Shown here one piece after another: positions 46,601 to 63,952 of a DNA stretch of 64,000 nucleotides (positions within the stretch are counted from its first letter, which is position 1; each line of letters starts with the position of its first letter). The notes under the pieces are model-generated. The model did not search any database and was not told the origin of the DNA. It saw nothing but the letters and a program-made list of their open reading frames with translations. The position numbers and the translations under genes are program-made. The DNA is taken from positions 123,783,704 to 123,847,703 of the forward strand of contig NC_068357.1 in NCBI RefSeq assembly GCF_020536995.1, read 5' to 3'. The DNA comes from Dreissena polymorpha (Eukaryota > Mollusca > Bivalvia > Myida > Dreissenidae).

Positions 46601-49164
46601 TATTGAGACAGTCAGGGCACATTTATTATGAACCTCATTCTGTGACAACTGGGCTTAATGCATGTACGTAGTTGTCCCAGATTAGCCTGTGCAGTTCACA
46701 CAGGCTTAAACTAGTAAATAACAGTTTCCTTGGAATGTGTGAGACCCTGATATGAATGTGCGGACTGCACAGGCTAACCTGGGAAGACACTATACTCGTG
46801 CATTAAGCCCAGGATTCCCAGAATGCAGCACTTTATAGACTTCTTAATATGGGTATATGTTGAATTCTCAGTTTTTCAACGTTAATATCATTTGTTTTAC
46901 AGTTAAACACATTTATAATTCAGACCATTTTGTGCATTTGTTTGTGATTTTGATATAAGCATATGATAATGTTCCTGATTTGGGATAAATGGCAAGCAAG
47001 TATTGAATGAGAGATGTTTGCAAAACATGTATGCCTCCTGACTTGTAGCAAATGCATTCCTGTGATCTCTTGATTTGAAAATCATAAGAGGTAATCCTCC
47101 ATTAAGATTGACAAGCATACGAAACTGTCTGATCCAAAGCATTTTCTACATACATTAGTGGGAAAAAAAATCATGTTACATGCCAATGTTACCTTGATCT
47201 TAGTCTATCTTTCTGTCTAAAGAGACAGCATACCAATTTAGATAATCATAGGTCAAAGCGTTATCTAGATGTTGTGAAGAAACCAATTTCATTACACTGC
47301 AGCTGCTGCTGTGACCTTGACTTTCACTTTACGACCTTAAACTATGGGCCTCATTTATTCCACCAAATTAACCACTTTGCATAGCAATAGATCAAAGCAT
47401 TTTCAAAATAGTGCGAATAAACTTATTTAATGTAACAAACCCCCTTGACATTTGACCTCAAAATAAATAGGTGTCTTTTTATCCTTTCAACAACAAGCAT
47501 ATTGTCCCCTTACCGGAGAGAACTTATGGTTTGCGCTCAGTCTGTCAGTCAGTCTGTCTGTCACACTTTTCTGGATCCTGCGATAACTTTCAGTTCTTCA
47601 TATTTTTTCATGAAACTTGAAACATGGATAGATGGCAATATGGAGATTATGCACTTCATTTCATTTTGTTCCTACATCAAAAATTCTGGTTGCTATGGCA
47701 ACAAATATATATATATATATATAAAAATACTGACAATGGTGGAGTTTCATCTATAGGGGACCAATATATTGCTTGGCAATCTCTTGTTAATTTTGATTAT
47801 GGTACTGTCTAGATATCATAAAGAAACCAATGATTAAATAAAAGTTGATTGACTTGACCTGATTACCTTTAAATCAAATGCATCTTCCTTTCCTCTCATG
47901 TAACAACTATACAAATTTGCATGATTGAAGGCCAAAGTGTTCTTTAAATTTAATGCTGTAACAAATTCCTGTTACAAGACGCTGTGACCTTTACTATTGA
48001 CCTAAAAATTAGTGGGTGGTCAAATCGTACTTTAGATATCGCGTGGAAACAAGTGGAAGATAGATTTACCAACCTACTGACTGACAGACAGTTGCAAATC
48101 AATGCACACTTTCATTTCTTCTTCTAAGGGGGAGCATAACAATGAGTTAGGTGGAGTTTAAAACTTGTATATATCAAACAAGAACTGTCACCATAGGATG
48201 ACTTATGCCCACTATAAACGCTTGATAGAAGTTATGAGCTTTTTTCGAAACCTGAACACAGATTTAGAAACCTATACACAGACCCTAAGTTCAAGGTCAC
48301 AGGGGTCAAAACTTGTGTGCGTATGGAAAGGCCTTGTCCATATACACATGCATGCCAAATATGAAATTGCTATCTGAAGCGACATAGAAGTTATGAGCAT
48401 TTTTCGAAACCTAAATGCAAAGTGTGACAGACAGACGGACGGATGGACAGACAGTCCAATCACTATATGCCCTTCTTCTGGGCATAAAAAACTATTATTT
48501 TTAAGATTAAACTCATGTATAAGAAAAACAGTTAATATGTTAAATTCAATGTTAACTGCAAATTAAAAGAAAACTCCCACAGCTGACCAATCAATTTGAC
48601 CCACAATTATTCCATGATGATTTTACAATGGGCTGGGAAAAACATATTCAGAACACAAGCATGAGTGCATAGATTTGCACCGAATGTATTTCCTTTTTTG
48701 ACAGATGGGTGGAGACTTTATCCTGAGTGGGGAGGGTGCTGTCACGTTCCTGTACCCTAGCAAGACCAACACGGACAGGCCGAGTTTGGAAACCATCATA
48801 GCTGAGTTGAAGGCAAGTCAGAGGCCAGAGTAAATTAACTGGTAACTGAAATTCGGTAATTGGTTGCTGGCAATATTCCTTTATACGCGGTTAATGGAAA
48901 ACTGGGCTAAATGCATGTGCGTATTATTGTCCCGGGTTAGCTTGTGCAGTCCTTGCAGGCAAACAGGGACAACACTTTTCACTTTTTCATTTGTAGGAAG
49001 TTTCTTAGCAAAAATCCCATGTAGACAGAAAGTGTCATTCCTGATTAACCTGTGGGATTGCACAGGCAAACCTTACGCATATACATTAAGGTCTGTTTTC
49101 CCTAAGACCGCCTCATATTACTTGGACATCTGTATTGCAGAAGAACCAGGCTCTCAGTCAGTGA
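31551..49164 (+). CDS. SELENOL: Selenoprotein L with a U-x-x-U diselenide motif (nine exons)
   Basis: Exons 31551-31653, 37983-38061, 38463-38562, 42081-42317, 44892-45014, 46048-46086, 46477-46575, 48705-48812 and 49141-49164 join in phase to about 303 residues. A helical N-terminal region (about 1-110) precedes a thioredoxin-like domain: LVLVLLRHFA, then UGA-Leu-Pro-UGA at residues 159-162, then GKVVVISFGLQEGA, LEDTGCPFTMLRDPERQ, FGLKRSVFKVW and GGDFILSGEGAVTFLYPSK. This order matches the SelL family, thioredoxin-fold relatives of SelU/peroxiredoxin-like 2, known mainly from aquatic organisms and reported to form a Sec-Sec bond. A SECIS hairpin lies 3' of the last exon. The role is presumably redox; the substrate is unknown. 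A standard gene finder would stop at residue 158. The C-terminus depends on a GC-AG intron; without it the reading ends KASQRPE at 48833. Confidence 0.93.
31654..32538. other. Selenoprotein L intron 1, left part
   Basis: Unassigned AT-rich intron ending at the fold-back element's left target copy (TTGATTAT, 32531-32538). Confidence 0.45.
32539..34376. mobile_element. 1.84-kb fold-back element with terminal subrepeat arrays
   Basis: Each end is a ~200-bp inverted repeat made of short subunits: GGCGGAAGAAACCCCCTTCG spaced by AAAACGGTAG, ATAGTTTGCATATG and TTTTCAGACA on the left, and their inverse in the same order on the right. The 8-bp TTGATTAT flanks both sides (32531-32538 and 34377-34384). 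The interior repeats GTACCGGCCGTTTGTTCACA three times and a ~110-bp AT-rich unit twice (about 33490-33720). The open frame at 32973-33329 resembles no transposase. Confidence 0.8.
34545..36319. mobile_element. TA-flanked DNA element, 1.77 kb
   Basis: Inverted ends around TAGACGAGTTAA and TTAACTCGTCTA. The inner arms also match: GACTGGTTGGCAAAAA on the left, TTTTTGCCAACCAGTGG on the right. A TA on each side could be a mariner-type 2-bp duplication, which is weak evidence. The rest is AT-rich and the frames at 35497-35786 resemble no known protein. Confidence 0.6.
36320..37982. other. Selenoprotein L intron 1, right part
   Basis: AT-rich. 37721-37790 holds a small palindrome (GGGCTACCAA..TTGGTAGCCC) and ends in GACACTG, possibly the relic of a CAGTG-ended transposon; a related GGGCTAC..GTAGCCC piece is at 34440-34480. 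The intron closes with acceptor TTCTAG at 37982. Confidence 0.45.
37983..38061 (+). CDS. SELENOL: Selenoprotein L exon 2
   Basis: Encodes SRDQFVNSKIGKMFGMSFAY and ERCFK, split codons at both ends, donor GTAAGG. Confidence 0.85.
38125..38355. repeat. Palindromic MITE 'CACAGGCTAATC', copy 1
   Basis: Two inverted halves: CAGTCCTCACAGGCTAATCA with GGGATGACACTTTCCGC on one side, and its inverse GCGGAAAGTGTCATCCCTGA on the other, joined by TCTCTTCCTAACAAAAGTC. Confidence 0.8.
38463..38562 (+). CDS. SELENOL: Selenoprotein L exon 3
   Basis: Encodes LKVQTKTELEQVIHRNIRNS and ELRETSMQLLEIE. Acceptor TTTGCAG, donor GTAACG, phase 0 at the end. Confidence 0.85.
38583..38765. repeat. Palindromic MITE, copy 2
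   Basis: Diverged copy starting CCACACAGGCTAATCAGGGA, only ~20 bp downstream of exon 3. Confidence 0.75.
39177..41422 (+). repeat. 'CTCACCTGAGCACAAGGTGC' repeat element, near complete
   Basis: Opens AGCTCACCTGAGCACAAGGT and closes AGGTGAGCGCCTCAGGGCCC, the two ends being partly inverted. Inside are six or more ~165-bp units with GTGAACACTCTAGAAGTCAC, CATGAAACTTGGTCAAAAC and AACATGGCCGCCAGGG. Repeat-derived frames such as 39793-40158 are not genes. Confidence 0.75.
41495..41846. mobile_element. 352-bp hAT-like MITE
   Basis: Inverted ends GTGTTCCAGCTAGG and CCTAGCTGGAGCAC (one mismatch). TTTAATTCA repeats exactly on both sides (41486-41494 and 41847-41855), enough for an 8-bp hAT duplication. 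The interior is G-rich (GGGCAGGGGGG) with no coding potential. Confidence 0.8.
41858..42040. repeat. Palindromic MITE, copy 3
   Basis: GTCTGCACAGACTAATCAGT to TTTTCACAGAGCAAGGCTCA. It abuts the preceding hAT-like MITE and ends 40 bp before selenoprotein L exon 4. Confidence 0.7.
42081..42317 (+). CDS. SELENOL: Selenoprotein L exon 4 with two Sec codons
   Basis: 79 codons, phase 0 at both ends. It reads AEWDVFMADIDRGMEES..LVLVLLRHFA, then TGA (42273-42275), CTT, CCG, TGA (42282-42284), then RTHLSDIISRQ and donor GTATGT. Both TGAs must be decoded for the downstream exons to be reached, and those exons match the family. U-x-x-U replaces the C-x-x-C of ordinary thioredoxin folds. Confidence 0.93.
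42318..42370 (+). repeat. Tandem copy of exon 4 end and splice donor (part 1)
   Basis: After the true donor, 25 bp of intron is followed by a second ATGACATCATCAGTCGTCAG and a second donor GTATGATG at 42360. Using that donor would add 42 nt in frame (VCHHSIQYDIISRQ). Confidence 0.85.
42371..44193. mobile_element. 1.82-kb DNA transposon splitting the exon-4-derived array
   Basis: Inverted ends CATGCATTTCCCCAG and CTGGGGAAATGCCTG (one mismatch), with similarity continuing through AAGCACAGCGG and its inverse CCGCTGTGCTT. Target duplication TGTCA (42366-42370 and 44194-44198). The interior is non-coding apart from short frames of no known family. Confidence 0.75.
44194..44400 (+). repeat. Tandem array of exon 4 end and splice donor (part 2)
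   Basis: About 4.5 units of 45 bp: ATGACATCATCAGCCGTCAG (exon end) then GTATGATGTCATCACTCATT and ACAAT. Each keeps an intact GTATGATG donor. 45 bp is 15 codons. Confidence 0.9.
44545..44785. repeat. Palindromic MITE, copy 4
   Basis: TCGTCCTAGATTAGCCTGTG and its inverse ACAGGTTAATATCGGATGAC, ending TTTTCACAGAGCACGGCTCA. Confidence 0.85.
44892..45014 (+). CDS. SELENOL: Selenoprotein L exon 5
   Basis: Encodes EEIMSADGKVVVISFGLQEG through TGCPFTMLRDPERQ, the second half of the thioredoxin fold. Acceptor CATTCAG, donor GTCAGG, 41 codons, phase 0. Confidence 0.88.
45055..45570. repeat. Palindromic MITE, copy 5, with added sequence
   Basis: The left part holds the inverse pair ATTAGCCTGTGCAGACTGCG and AAGGCTAATCAGGCACC. 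The family's usual end (CACACATGCATTAATT..TTTTCATAGTGCG) comes only after ~330 bp of unrelated sequence, so another insertion probably sits inside it. Confidence 0.55.
46048..46086 (+). CDS. SELENOL: Selenoprotein L exon 6 (39 nt)
   Basis: IYHFFGLKRSVFK, exactly 13 codons. Acceptor TTATTGCAG, donor GTAAGA. The FGLKRSV segment is characteristic of the SelU/SelL peroxiredoxin-like group. Confidence 0.85.
46477..46575 (+). CDS. SELENOL: Selenoprotein L exon 7
   Basis: VWCVASLVYYAEAMVAGKPL and PKPYENVHDDTIQ, 33 codons, donor GTACAC. Confidence 0.87.
46640..46830. repeat. Palindromic MITE, copy 6
   Basis: AACTGGGCTTAATGCATGTA to GCATTAAGCCCAGGATTCCC. The outer GGGCTTAATGCA ends are clearly inverted. 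Confidence 0.8.
47496..47790 (+). repeat. 'GGGGACTTATGG' family repeat
   Basis: TTACCGGAGAGAACTTATGG, a GTCAGTCTGTCTGTC run, TTTTCTGGATCCTGCGATAA, a short (TA)n run and GGGGACCAATATATTGCTTG. Third copy of the family at 4424 and 18690. Confidence 0.75.
48170..48490 (+). repeat. 'GATAGAAGTTATGAGC' repeat, two units
   Basis: CAAGAACTGTCACCATAGGA to ATATGCCCTTCTTCTGGGCA, with two copies of GAAGTTATGAGC.TTTTTCGA and a GACAGACGGACGGATGGAC run. Confidence 0.6.
48705..48812 (+). CDS. SELENOL: Selenoprotein L exon 8, ending at a GC donor
   Basis: MGGDFILSGEGAVTFLYPSK through ETIIAELK, 36 codons. The donor is AAG|GCAAGT, the strong context typical of functional GC-AG introns. If unspliced, the frame runs on to TAA at 48831-48833. 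Confidence 0.85.
48885..49115. repeat. Palindromic MITE, copy 7
   Basis: AACTGGGCTAAATGCATGTG to ACATTAAGGTCTGTTTTCCC. It fills most of the short GC-AG intron. Confidence 0.8.
49141..49164 (+). CDS. SELENOL: Selenoprotein L terminal exon 9
   Basis: Acceptor CTGTATTGCAG, then KNQALSQ and TGA at 49162-49164. This final UGA is only 17 nt before the base of the SECIS and 29 nt before its core, closer than the spacing reported as needed for Sec insertion, so it should work as a true stop. Confidence 0.6.
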   Translation, partial: KNQALSQ

Positions 49165-49180
49165 AGGCAGGGTCAGTCAA

Positions 49181-49247
49181 GGGTCAGCTGTAATGAAGGC
49201 GAGTGTTGAAACCGCGCTGGGGACACAAGCTGGATGCCAGCAGACTC
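49181..49247 (+). promoter_or_regulatory. SECIS element
   Basis: Helix I pairs GGGTCAGCTG (49181-49190) with CAGCAGACTC (49238-49247), nine of ten positions including one G-U. The non-Watson-Crick core is ATGA (49193-49196) against GGAT (49232-49235). Twelve bases after ATGA the apical loop begins with the conserved unpaired AAA (49209-49211), and GTGTT pairs with GACAC in helix II. A CC/GG mini-stem in the loop would make it type II. It recruits SBP2 and eEFSec so that UGA is read as Sec. Confidence 0.88.
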
Positions 49248-49580
49248 TTTGGATTGGCCAGTTGTCACATACATGATTATGCCTTGTGTTATAACCAGTC
49301 ATCAAATTTATAGACACAAATTGTGTTTGAAAATGTCTGATTGCAATACCAAGTAATCTGTTTTGTCTGTTTTTGTTAAATACCATGCCACTTCTAATGT
49401 ATATGTACAAATGAATTATACAACATATAGTACGTGTTTTATGTTGTAAGGTACAGATCATACAGGATTAATTGCCAAGGCCTGTTTTATGAAGTATAGG
49501 ATCTTCTTTTGTATAATTTTAAATGTAACACACCTGTAAGTAAAACATAAATAAAAAGTAAAAACTGACACCCTTTTTTG
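49248..49580 (+). other. Selenoprotein L 3' UTR end
   Basis: Non-coding sequence after the SECIS. AATAAA at 49550-49555 followed by a T/GT-rich stretch (CCCTTTTTTGTGTTTT) is the likely polyadenylation site. Confidence 0.65.
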
Positions 49581-49879
49581 TGTTTTATTTATAAAACACT
49601 TTTTATTCATTTATTGAATTTTCATGTACAAATAATTGAACACAATGCACAAATAGTGTAAAACAAATTTATTTTTGTGCAACATCATTGTTCAAATCCA
49701 AATCACCAACACTGAAACCCTAACTTTGTCCCATAGTGTTTTGTCAGACCTTTTCTTACCACACCAAGTGTAACAAGAGTTTTTCACAGACTTCGCCCCA
49801 GTATGTTCTTCCACTTTTATAGCATGATGTATATAAAATTGTACATTTAATGTCTAACAACAGATATAATGACCAACAA

Positions 49880-50755
49880 GAGATGTGTTCGTCAGAAACA
49901 CAATGCCCGCTATTGCGCCACTTTGAACAAAAAAAGTTTTGTTTTTTTTAAAGTCTGACCTTGAAGGATGACCTTGACGTTGAACTTCCACCACTCAAAA
50001 TGTGCAGCTTCATGAGAACGCCGCTTTGAATTTTATTTTTTTGACCTTTGACCTTTAAGGATAACCTTAACCTTGAACTTCCACCACTCAAAATGTGCAG
50101 CTTCATGATAACGCCGATTTCAAATTATTTTTTTTTTACCTTTGACCTTGAAGGATGACCTTGATCTTGAACTTCCACCACTCAAAATGTGCAGCTTCAA
50201 GAGAACACTGCTTTGAATTATTATTTTTGACCTTTGACCTTGAAGGATGACCTTGACCTTGAAGGATGACCTTAACCTTGAACTTTCACCACTCAAAATG
50301 TGCAGCTTCATGAGAATGCCGCTTTGAATTTTTATTTGTTTTGACCTTAAAGGATGACCTTGACCTTGAAGGATGACCTTGACCTTGAACTTCCACCACT
50401 CAAAATGTGCAGCTTCATGAGATACACATGCATGCCAAATATCAAGTTGCTATCTTCAATATTGAAAAAGTTATGGCCAATGTTAAAGTTTTTGGACGGA
50501 CAGATGCAATATATTTGACATTTGACCTTGAAGGATGACCTTCACCTTTCACAACTCAAAATGTTCAGCTCCATGAGATACACATGCATGCCAAATATCA
50601 AGTTGCTATCTTCAATAGTGAAAAAGTTATGGCCAATGTTAAAGTTTTTTTCGGACAGACGGACAGACTGACGTACACACATACTGACATACACACATAC
50701 TGACATACTGACGGACAGATCAACTGCTATATGCCATCCTACCGGGGGCATAAAA
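49880..50755 (-). repeat. 'GACCTTGAAGGATGACC' tandem repeat
   Basis: Starts ACAAGAGATGTGTTCGTCAG and ends CTATATGCCATCCTACCGGG. About five units with ACCACTCAAAATGTGCAGCT and CATGAGAACGCCGCTTTGAA. Unit lengths are more variable here than at 19330-20160. Confidence 0.8.
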
Positions 50756-51037
50756 AGACATGTGATGTTGAACGACTGTAATAAGTCACACACATTGATC
50801 CCAAACACTTGTTTGAAGTTTCAATTGAATACCTGTAGTAGAAACAGAGATATAGAGCTGTGAACCTGGGGTCATATTCCAGAAGCATCTTAAGTTAATT
50901 TCCCAATTTAAGATTAAAAAATAATAATTTCCTAAGTGTTTCATTTCATATTGCATTAGATTGGCATCAAGATATACATTTAAATAACATCATTATGCCA
51001 ATTTTATTTTATGAATACCAAAAAATGTGTTTCCTTA
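50756..51037. other. Intergenic, unassigned
   Basis: Between the two convergent genes. No coding signal seen. TTCCAGAAGCATCTTAAGTT recurs inverted at 52950-52975, just outside the next transposon, so that element landed in an older palindromic repeat. Confidence 0.45.
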
Positions 51038-52911
51038 CAGGGTTTTCATTAGGAGGCGGCCGGCGGCCAATTTGACCGCCTCAAATGTTATTCAGGCCGG
51101 CTCAAATTTGGAAAGAAAATAAAAAAAAAACAACATCGGCAAATTTTCACGACAATGACGAGTATTCGTTAATATACTAACTGTCTGAAACGGAAGTAAC
51201 ATCCTTAACCGATATATGTCAACTGCTTTCTCATTGGTCTTATCGATATAATTGTCCAATCGCGGAGCGGGTAACGAGACTGTACGACTTTGATTCAAGT
51301 TCACAAACTGTGACAAAGTCAACAATTGGATATGTCAAAAAAACGAAAAAAAACGACTTTTTCGTTTGTGTTTCGAGTAAGAACGATAGTTCGCTGTTGA
51401 AGTTATCTTGTTCCAGTTTTGTTAACGTTTATCATTTACCGGCACCTCCGAATAAATGCACTTTCCTGCTACACTTACATTTCGTTTTTTATTCGATTTT
51501 CGACAGATTTCGTTAATGTTTGGTTTCTCCGCGGAGTTTTGATCCTCCGAGCGGTAAGTGGATTTATTTGTTACCACATTTTACAGGAGGGTGAGTCTTT
51601 CATTACGATAAATGAAACTCTCGAGCCCCAAACTCTCCTGATTTTTTCATGATTAAGGTCGGACTTGGTTGCCTTAAATGCTAAATATATTGAATGGGCA
51701 CTGCAATGTTAAGCTATGTCCAAATTTGTATTTGAAAAAATGGCTCAAAGAAGCTTCCTCAGCAAAATATTTAATTCCTAAGATTACATCAGCTGGGGCA
51801 ACCTATGCCCGATTTTTTTTCCAAAAAAATGCCTAAGTTAATCAAATAAAAACAATTATTCTCATGTCAACAGGCACACAATCTTTATAAACTGAATAAT
51901 CAATTATTTCAGAAAAAAACAGTCATTGTGTACTCTTAACACAGTATTACTTATTAATGTTCAGGTATTTGCTCATAAAATGCTTCAGTATTATTGTTTT
52001 AATTATTGTGATGTTTATCAGACTTTATTTTTCTTAAGGTAACTTACTCCTTTTGTAATATTATTTGAATTGCTAGTCACATACTCTTGGAAAAATGGGA
52101 TCGTATTAAGTAGAGGTTAATTATATTGAATGTTATTGTTTGACAGGTGATAAAGATGTTTACAGTTTGTACTGTTTCTTCTTATTTGCAATAACTACTT
52201 GTTGACTAGTCATTTAAATTGGTTTAGTTATATATTTTGAAATGTCATTGTCATTATTGGAAGTTACAACTTATTAAAATGTTAAAATTTCCAGTGTTTG
52301 TTTAATTCAGATTTTCATTAATACTGTAAAGAATACATGTTATGTATAATGTACTGCACAGAAATTATACATTAAGCTAGGGCCCGGGCCCTTCGCCCCC
52401 GACAGGGACATTTCACCTCAGACCCATGCATCTAAATGAAAATTTAAAGGAATATATTGTGATATTTGCTAGCCAAAGTATTTTTTTCTGTTTTGAATCT
52501 CTTAAAAATACAGGTGTCTTAAAGCTCAGAAGAAGCGATTTTTTTGTTTCAAATAAGCTAAATTGCAGGTGCTTCCGGGGGCCTCTGGCTCCCTGGACCC
52601 CTGTCCAGGGTGTGCCCTGAACCCGCCGTGGGCCCTATCGGCACCCAGATTTTATTTTCAGGATTTCAAATTTGGGACAATTGACACCCCTGAGAGTTGA
52701 TGTAACCTGCGGACTTAACAATTCACATTAATATCCTCTATTTTAACTGAGGAAAATCATGTAACATATGTGCCCAAAATCGCTCAGAAGCAACGACTTG
52801 GCACCTTTATTTAAAAAAAATTTCAGGGGCCATGCCCCCGGACCCCCCTAGCAGGTTCGCCTCCTCAAATAACTCAAAAGCCTGCTACAAAGAATCCTAA
52901 TGAAAACCCTG
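51038..52911. mobile_element. 1.87-kb hAT-like DNA transposon, non-autonomous
   Basis: Perfect 17-bp inverted ends CAGGGTTTTCATTAGGA and TCCTAATGAAAACCCTG, with TCCTTA on both sides (51032-51037 and 52912-52917). The sub-terminal regions also match loosely (GGAGGCGGCC..GCCGCC, and CGCCTCCTCAAAT). The interior has G/C-rich blocks (CCTCTGGCTCCCTGGACCCC, CCATGCCCCCGGACCCCCCT) but no transposase frame. Confidence 0.82.
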
Positions 52912-52949
52912 TCCTTATTTAGTAAAGAAATACAAAACATGGTAATTTT

Positions 52950-53700
52950 GAACTTAAGATGTTTCTGGAATACCACCCCAGAGTATTATGCAGACGCTGA
53001 CATTTGGTGAGAAGTAAAGCTCAAGGCATTTGGCAATAGAAGAGTTCATTATGTTCAATTGCTTACAATTGTGGAGTGATTGCTATCAAAGTGAAAGCTT
53101 AGACACATTGCTACATCTGCATACAATCTGCATGTATGATATGTGATTTATGTCGTAAGATGCTCCATGGCAGTTCCTAAATTACATGCATCAAGAAATA
53201 TTTCTTACAGAGGTCAATTCCTTTCAAGCCCTTCAGACACTGGATAAACTATTTTACTGAAATACACCAATGTATATTGAAAATGAAATACAGCAGCAAA
53301 TTTAACATTTAATCGCAGGCAAAATAAGAAATGATTGATCATGGTTGTAAGACATCTTGAACATTTAGCACACCATGTAGTTAAGTACCTGCACAATATT
53401 TCCTGTCCATGCTATCAAAAATCGTGACTCAATGTGTTTTATTCAGCAGTCAATTCAAACACTTTCCATAATCCTTATCCAATATGAGCCATCCAACCAA
53501 AGCCATGCATCTAGCTGTGACTCACAGCAAGCCAAAATCCAAAGCATGACCAAACACAACATAAACCATGTCATGGGCATGTATGGAGCCAGCCCCACAA
53601 AACCCTTTATGTCTTATAAACTCAACAGCTGACCAGCTTTAAAATCTGTAACCCCTTCTAATCAACCTACACAGAAGGGGCAAGTATATGCGTTCACCTG
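52950..53700 (-). other. Probable KAT5 3' UTR and flank
   Basis: No coding potential. On - an AATAAA lies at 53443-53438. It would give a 3' UTR of about 630 nt, including the MITE copies at 53700-54050. Confidence 0.4.
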
Positions 53701-54050
53701 TAATGTTGAGCCTTGTTCTAAATAAACTGGGCAAAATGCATGTGCTTAAAGCCCCATCCCAGATTAGCCTGTTCAGTCCGTGTCCTGCACTTTCCCCTTG
53801 TATATACGCCTGTTCAGTCCGTGTCCTGCACTTTCCCCTTGTATATACATTTTTGTTTACAGGAAGAATCTTAGTGAAATTAAGTTTTGGCGGAAAGTAT
53901 CCTCCCTGATGAGCCTGTGTGGACTGACTAGGCTAATCTAAGATAGCACCTAAGGCACATGCATTAAGACCAGTTTTCCAAAAACTCAGAAAAGCAGAGA
54001 GTGTCGTCCCAAATTAGCCTGTGTGGACTGCGTTAAGCCCAGTTTTTTCA
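53700..54050. repeat. Palindromic MITE, copy 8 (with internal duplication)
   Basis: AACTGGGCAAAATGCATGTG to the family's CACATGCATTAAGACCAGTT. A 58-bp stretch with CTGTTCAGTCCGTGTCCTGC and ACTTTCCCCTTGTATATAC is duplicated in tandem at about 53767-53850. A partial extra arm follows. Confidence 0.75.
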
Positions 54051-54069
54051 AAACTTAACTCCGATGGGT

Positions 54070-62568
<8,499 letters not shown>

Positions 62569-62584
62569 TCATTGCGGAAATTAA

Positions 62585-62828
62585 CCTCTTTCTTGGAAAA
62601 CCAGGCTTAATGAGTGTGCGTAAAGTATTGTCCTCGATTAGCCGGTGCAGTCTTAACAAGCGAATCAGGGTCAACACTTTCAGCTTTTATAAAAAAAAAA
62701 TTATAGGAAAATCCAGTTAAGGGGGAAAGAGTCGTCACTGATTAGCCTGTGCAGACTGCACAGGCTAATTTGGGACGATACTTAACCAGCATGCATAATG
62801 TCTGGTATTACCAGAGTGTGGCTCAAAT
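62585..62828. repeat. Palindromic MITE, copy 13
   Basis: ACCAGGCTTAATGAGTGTGC to GCATGCATAATGTCTGGTAT, with a run of A in the loop. Confidence 0.8.
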
Positions 62829-63064
62829 GCATTGTTTGACAACTGGGCTTGCTTCTAGCGGCATTTTTTTCCTATCTTTGTGAAGCAGTTTTGGCATCCT
62901 CATTTTGTGAAAATAAAAGATTTGCAAATTTTTTTTTTTAAATTGTGAAAAAATGGGTCGCAAACTGTTGAAAACTGTGAAAAAAGGAGAGACAAACTTT
63001 TTAAAATTGTGAAAATGTGAGTCGATAACTTCTAAAAGTTAAGAAAAAATGCTTTCCTGTATGG

Positions 63065-63260
63065 TGAAAAAAATGTATAAAGTTTGGTCCTGGATGAGCC
63101 TGTACAGTCTGCACAGTCTTATCTGGCATGGCACTCTTCACCTGAGTGGATTTGTGTTTAAGGTTTGTTTCCTTGAAACAGAAAATGCCATCAAAGCGTA
63201 AAGTGTCATACGGATGAGTGACCTAGCGTACCCTATACACAAACACTAAGCCCATTTTAT
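63065..63260. repeat. Palindromic MITE, copy 14, diverged
   Basis: TGTATAAAGTTTGGTCCTGG to CACAAACACTAAGCCCATTT. Confidence 0.6.
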
Positions 63261-63363
63261 AGCTCAGATATTATTAATCCAATAAACAAGATGCTGCATT
63301 CAATAAACCCATATGCCCTGAGTGGAAGCCTTGTCAGTTATAAACATTTGACCCATCTGAATT

Positions 63364-63602
63364 AACCCTTTCCTCCATTAGAAGCAAAGTGACAATGGCT
63401 TTTGCAACCAGCATAAAACCAGAACAGCTGGCAAGTAACTTGCAGTCTGTTCAGGTTTTATGCTGTTTGCTGCTCATCAGTATCTAAGGGTTGGAAATGA
63501 AGCCTTTAAAACTTGAATTGAGTTAGAAAGGTATTTAATTAAATGTGACTTTCTTAGGGACTATAAATGTGTCAAAATACGAATTAAAGTGGTAAAGAGT
63601 AA
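63364..63602. mobile_element. MITE of the 'CAGCATAAAACC' family, copy 3
   Basis: TTAACCCTTTCCTCCATTAG to AAAGTGGTAAAGAG. Same body as 59605-59852, including GGTTTTATGCTGTTTGCTGC. Confidence 0.7.
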
Positions 63603-63651
63603 AAGTCTAAAAGTAGGTCGATTTCAAGGCCAAAATGAATGAAAAGTGTTC

Positions 63652-63952
63652 AAAGGTATCATCCATGCAAGTATCAATTGTTTGTAGCAAGAGGTATTGA
63701 TGTGAGACGAAACTTGTCATCCATGCAAGTATCAATTGTTTGTAGCAAGAGGTATTGATGTGAGACAAAACTTGTCATCCATGCAAGTATCAACTGTTTG
63801 TAGCAAGAGGTATTGATGTGAGACAAAACTTGTCATCCATGCAAGTATCAACTGTTTGTAGCAAGAGGTATTGATGTGAGACAAAACTTGTCATCCATGC
63901 AAGTATCAACTGTTTGTAGCAAGAGGTATTGATGTGAGACGAAACTTGTCAT
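63652..63952. repeat. 58-bp minisatellite, about five copies
   Basis: Unit CATCCATGCAAGTATCAACT + GTTTGTAGCAAGAGGTATTG + ATGTGAGACAAAACTTGT, almost without divergence. On - it has stops in every frame I tried, so it does not look exon-derived, but the next KAT5 exon lies outside the window. Confidence 0.85.

Noticed and set aside
49270-49310. Second SECIS candidate starting ATGATTATGCC
   Set aside because: No AA at the right distance and only a very short stem; the hairpin at 49181-49247 fits all core rules.
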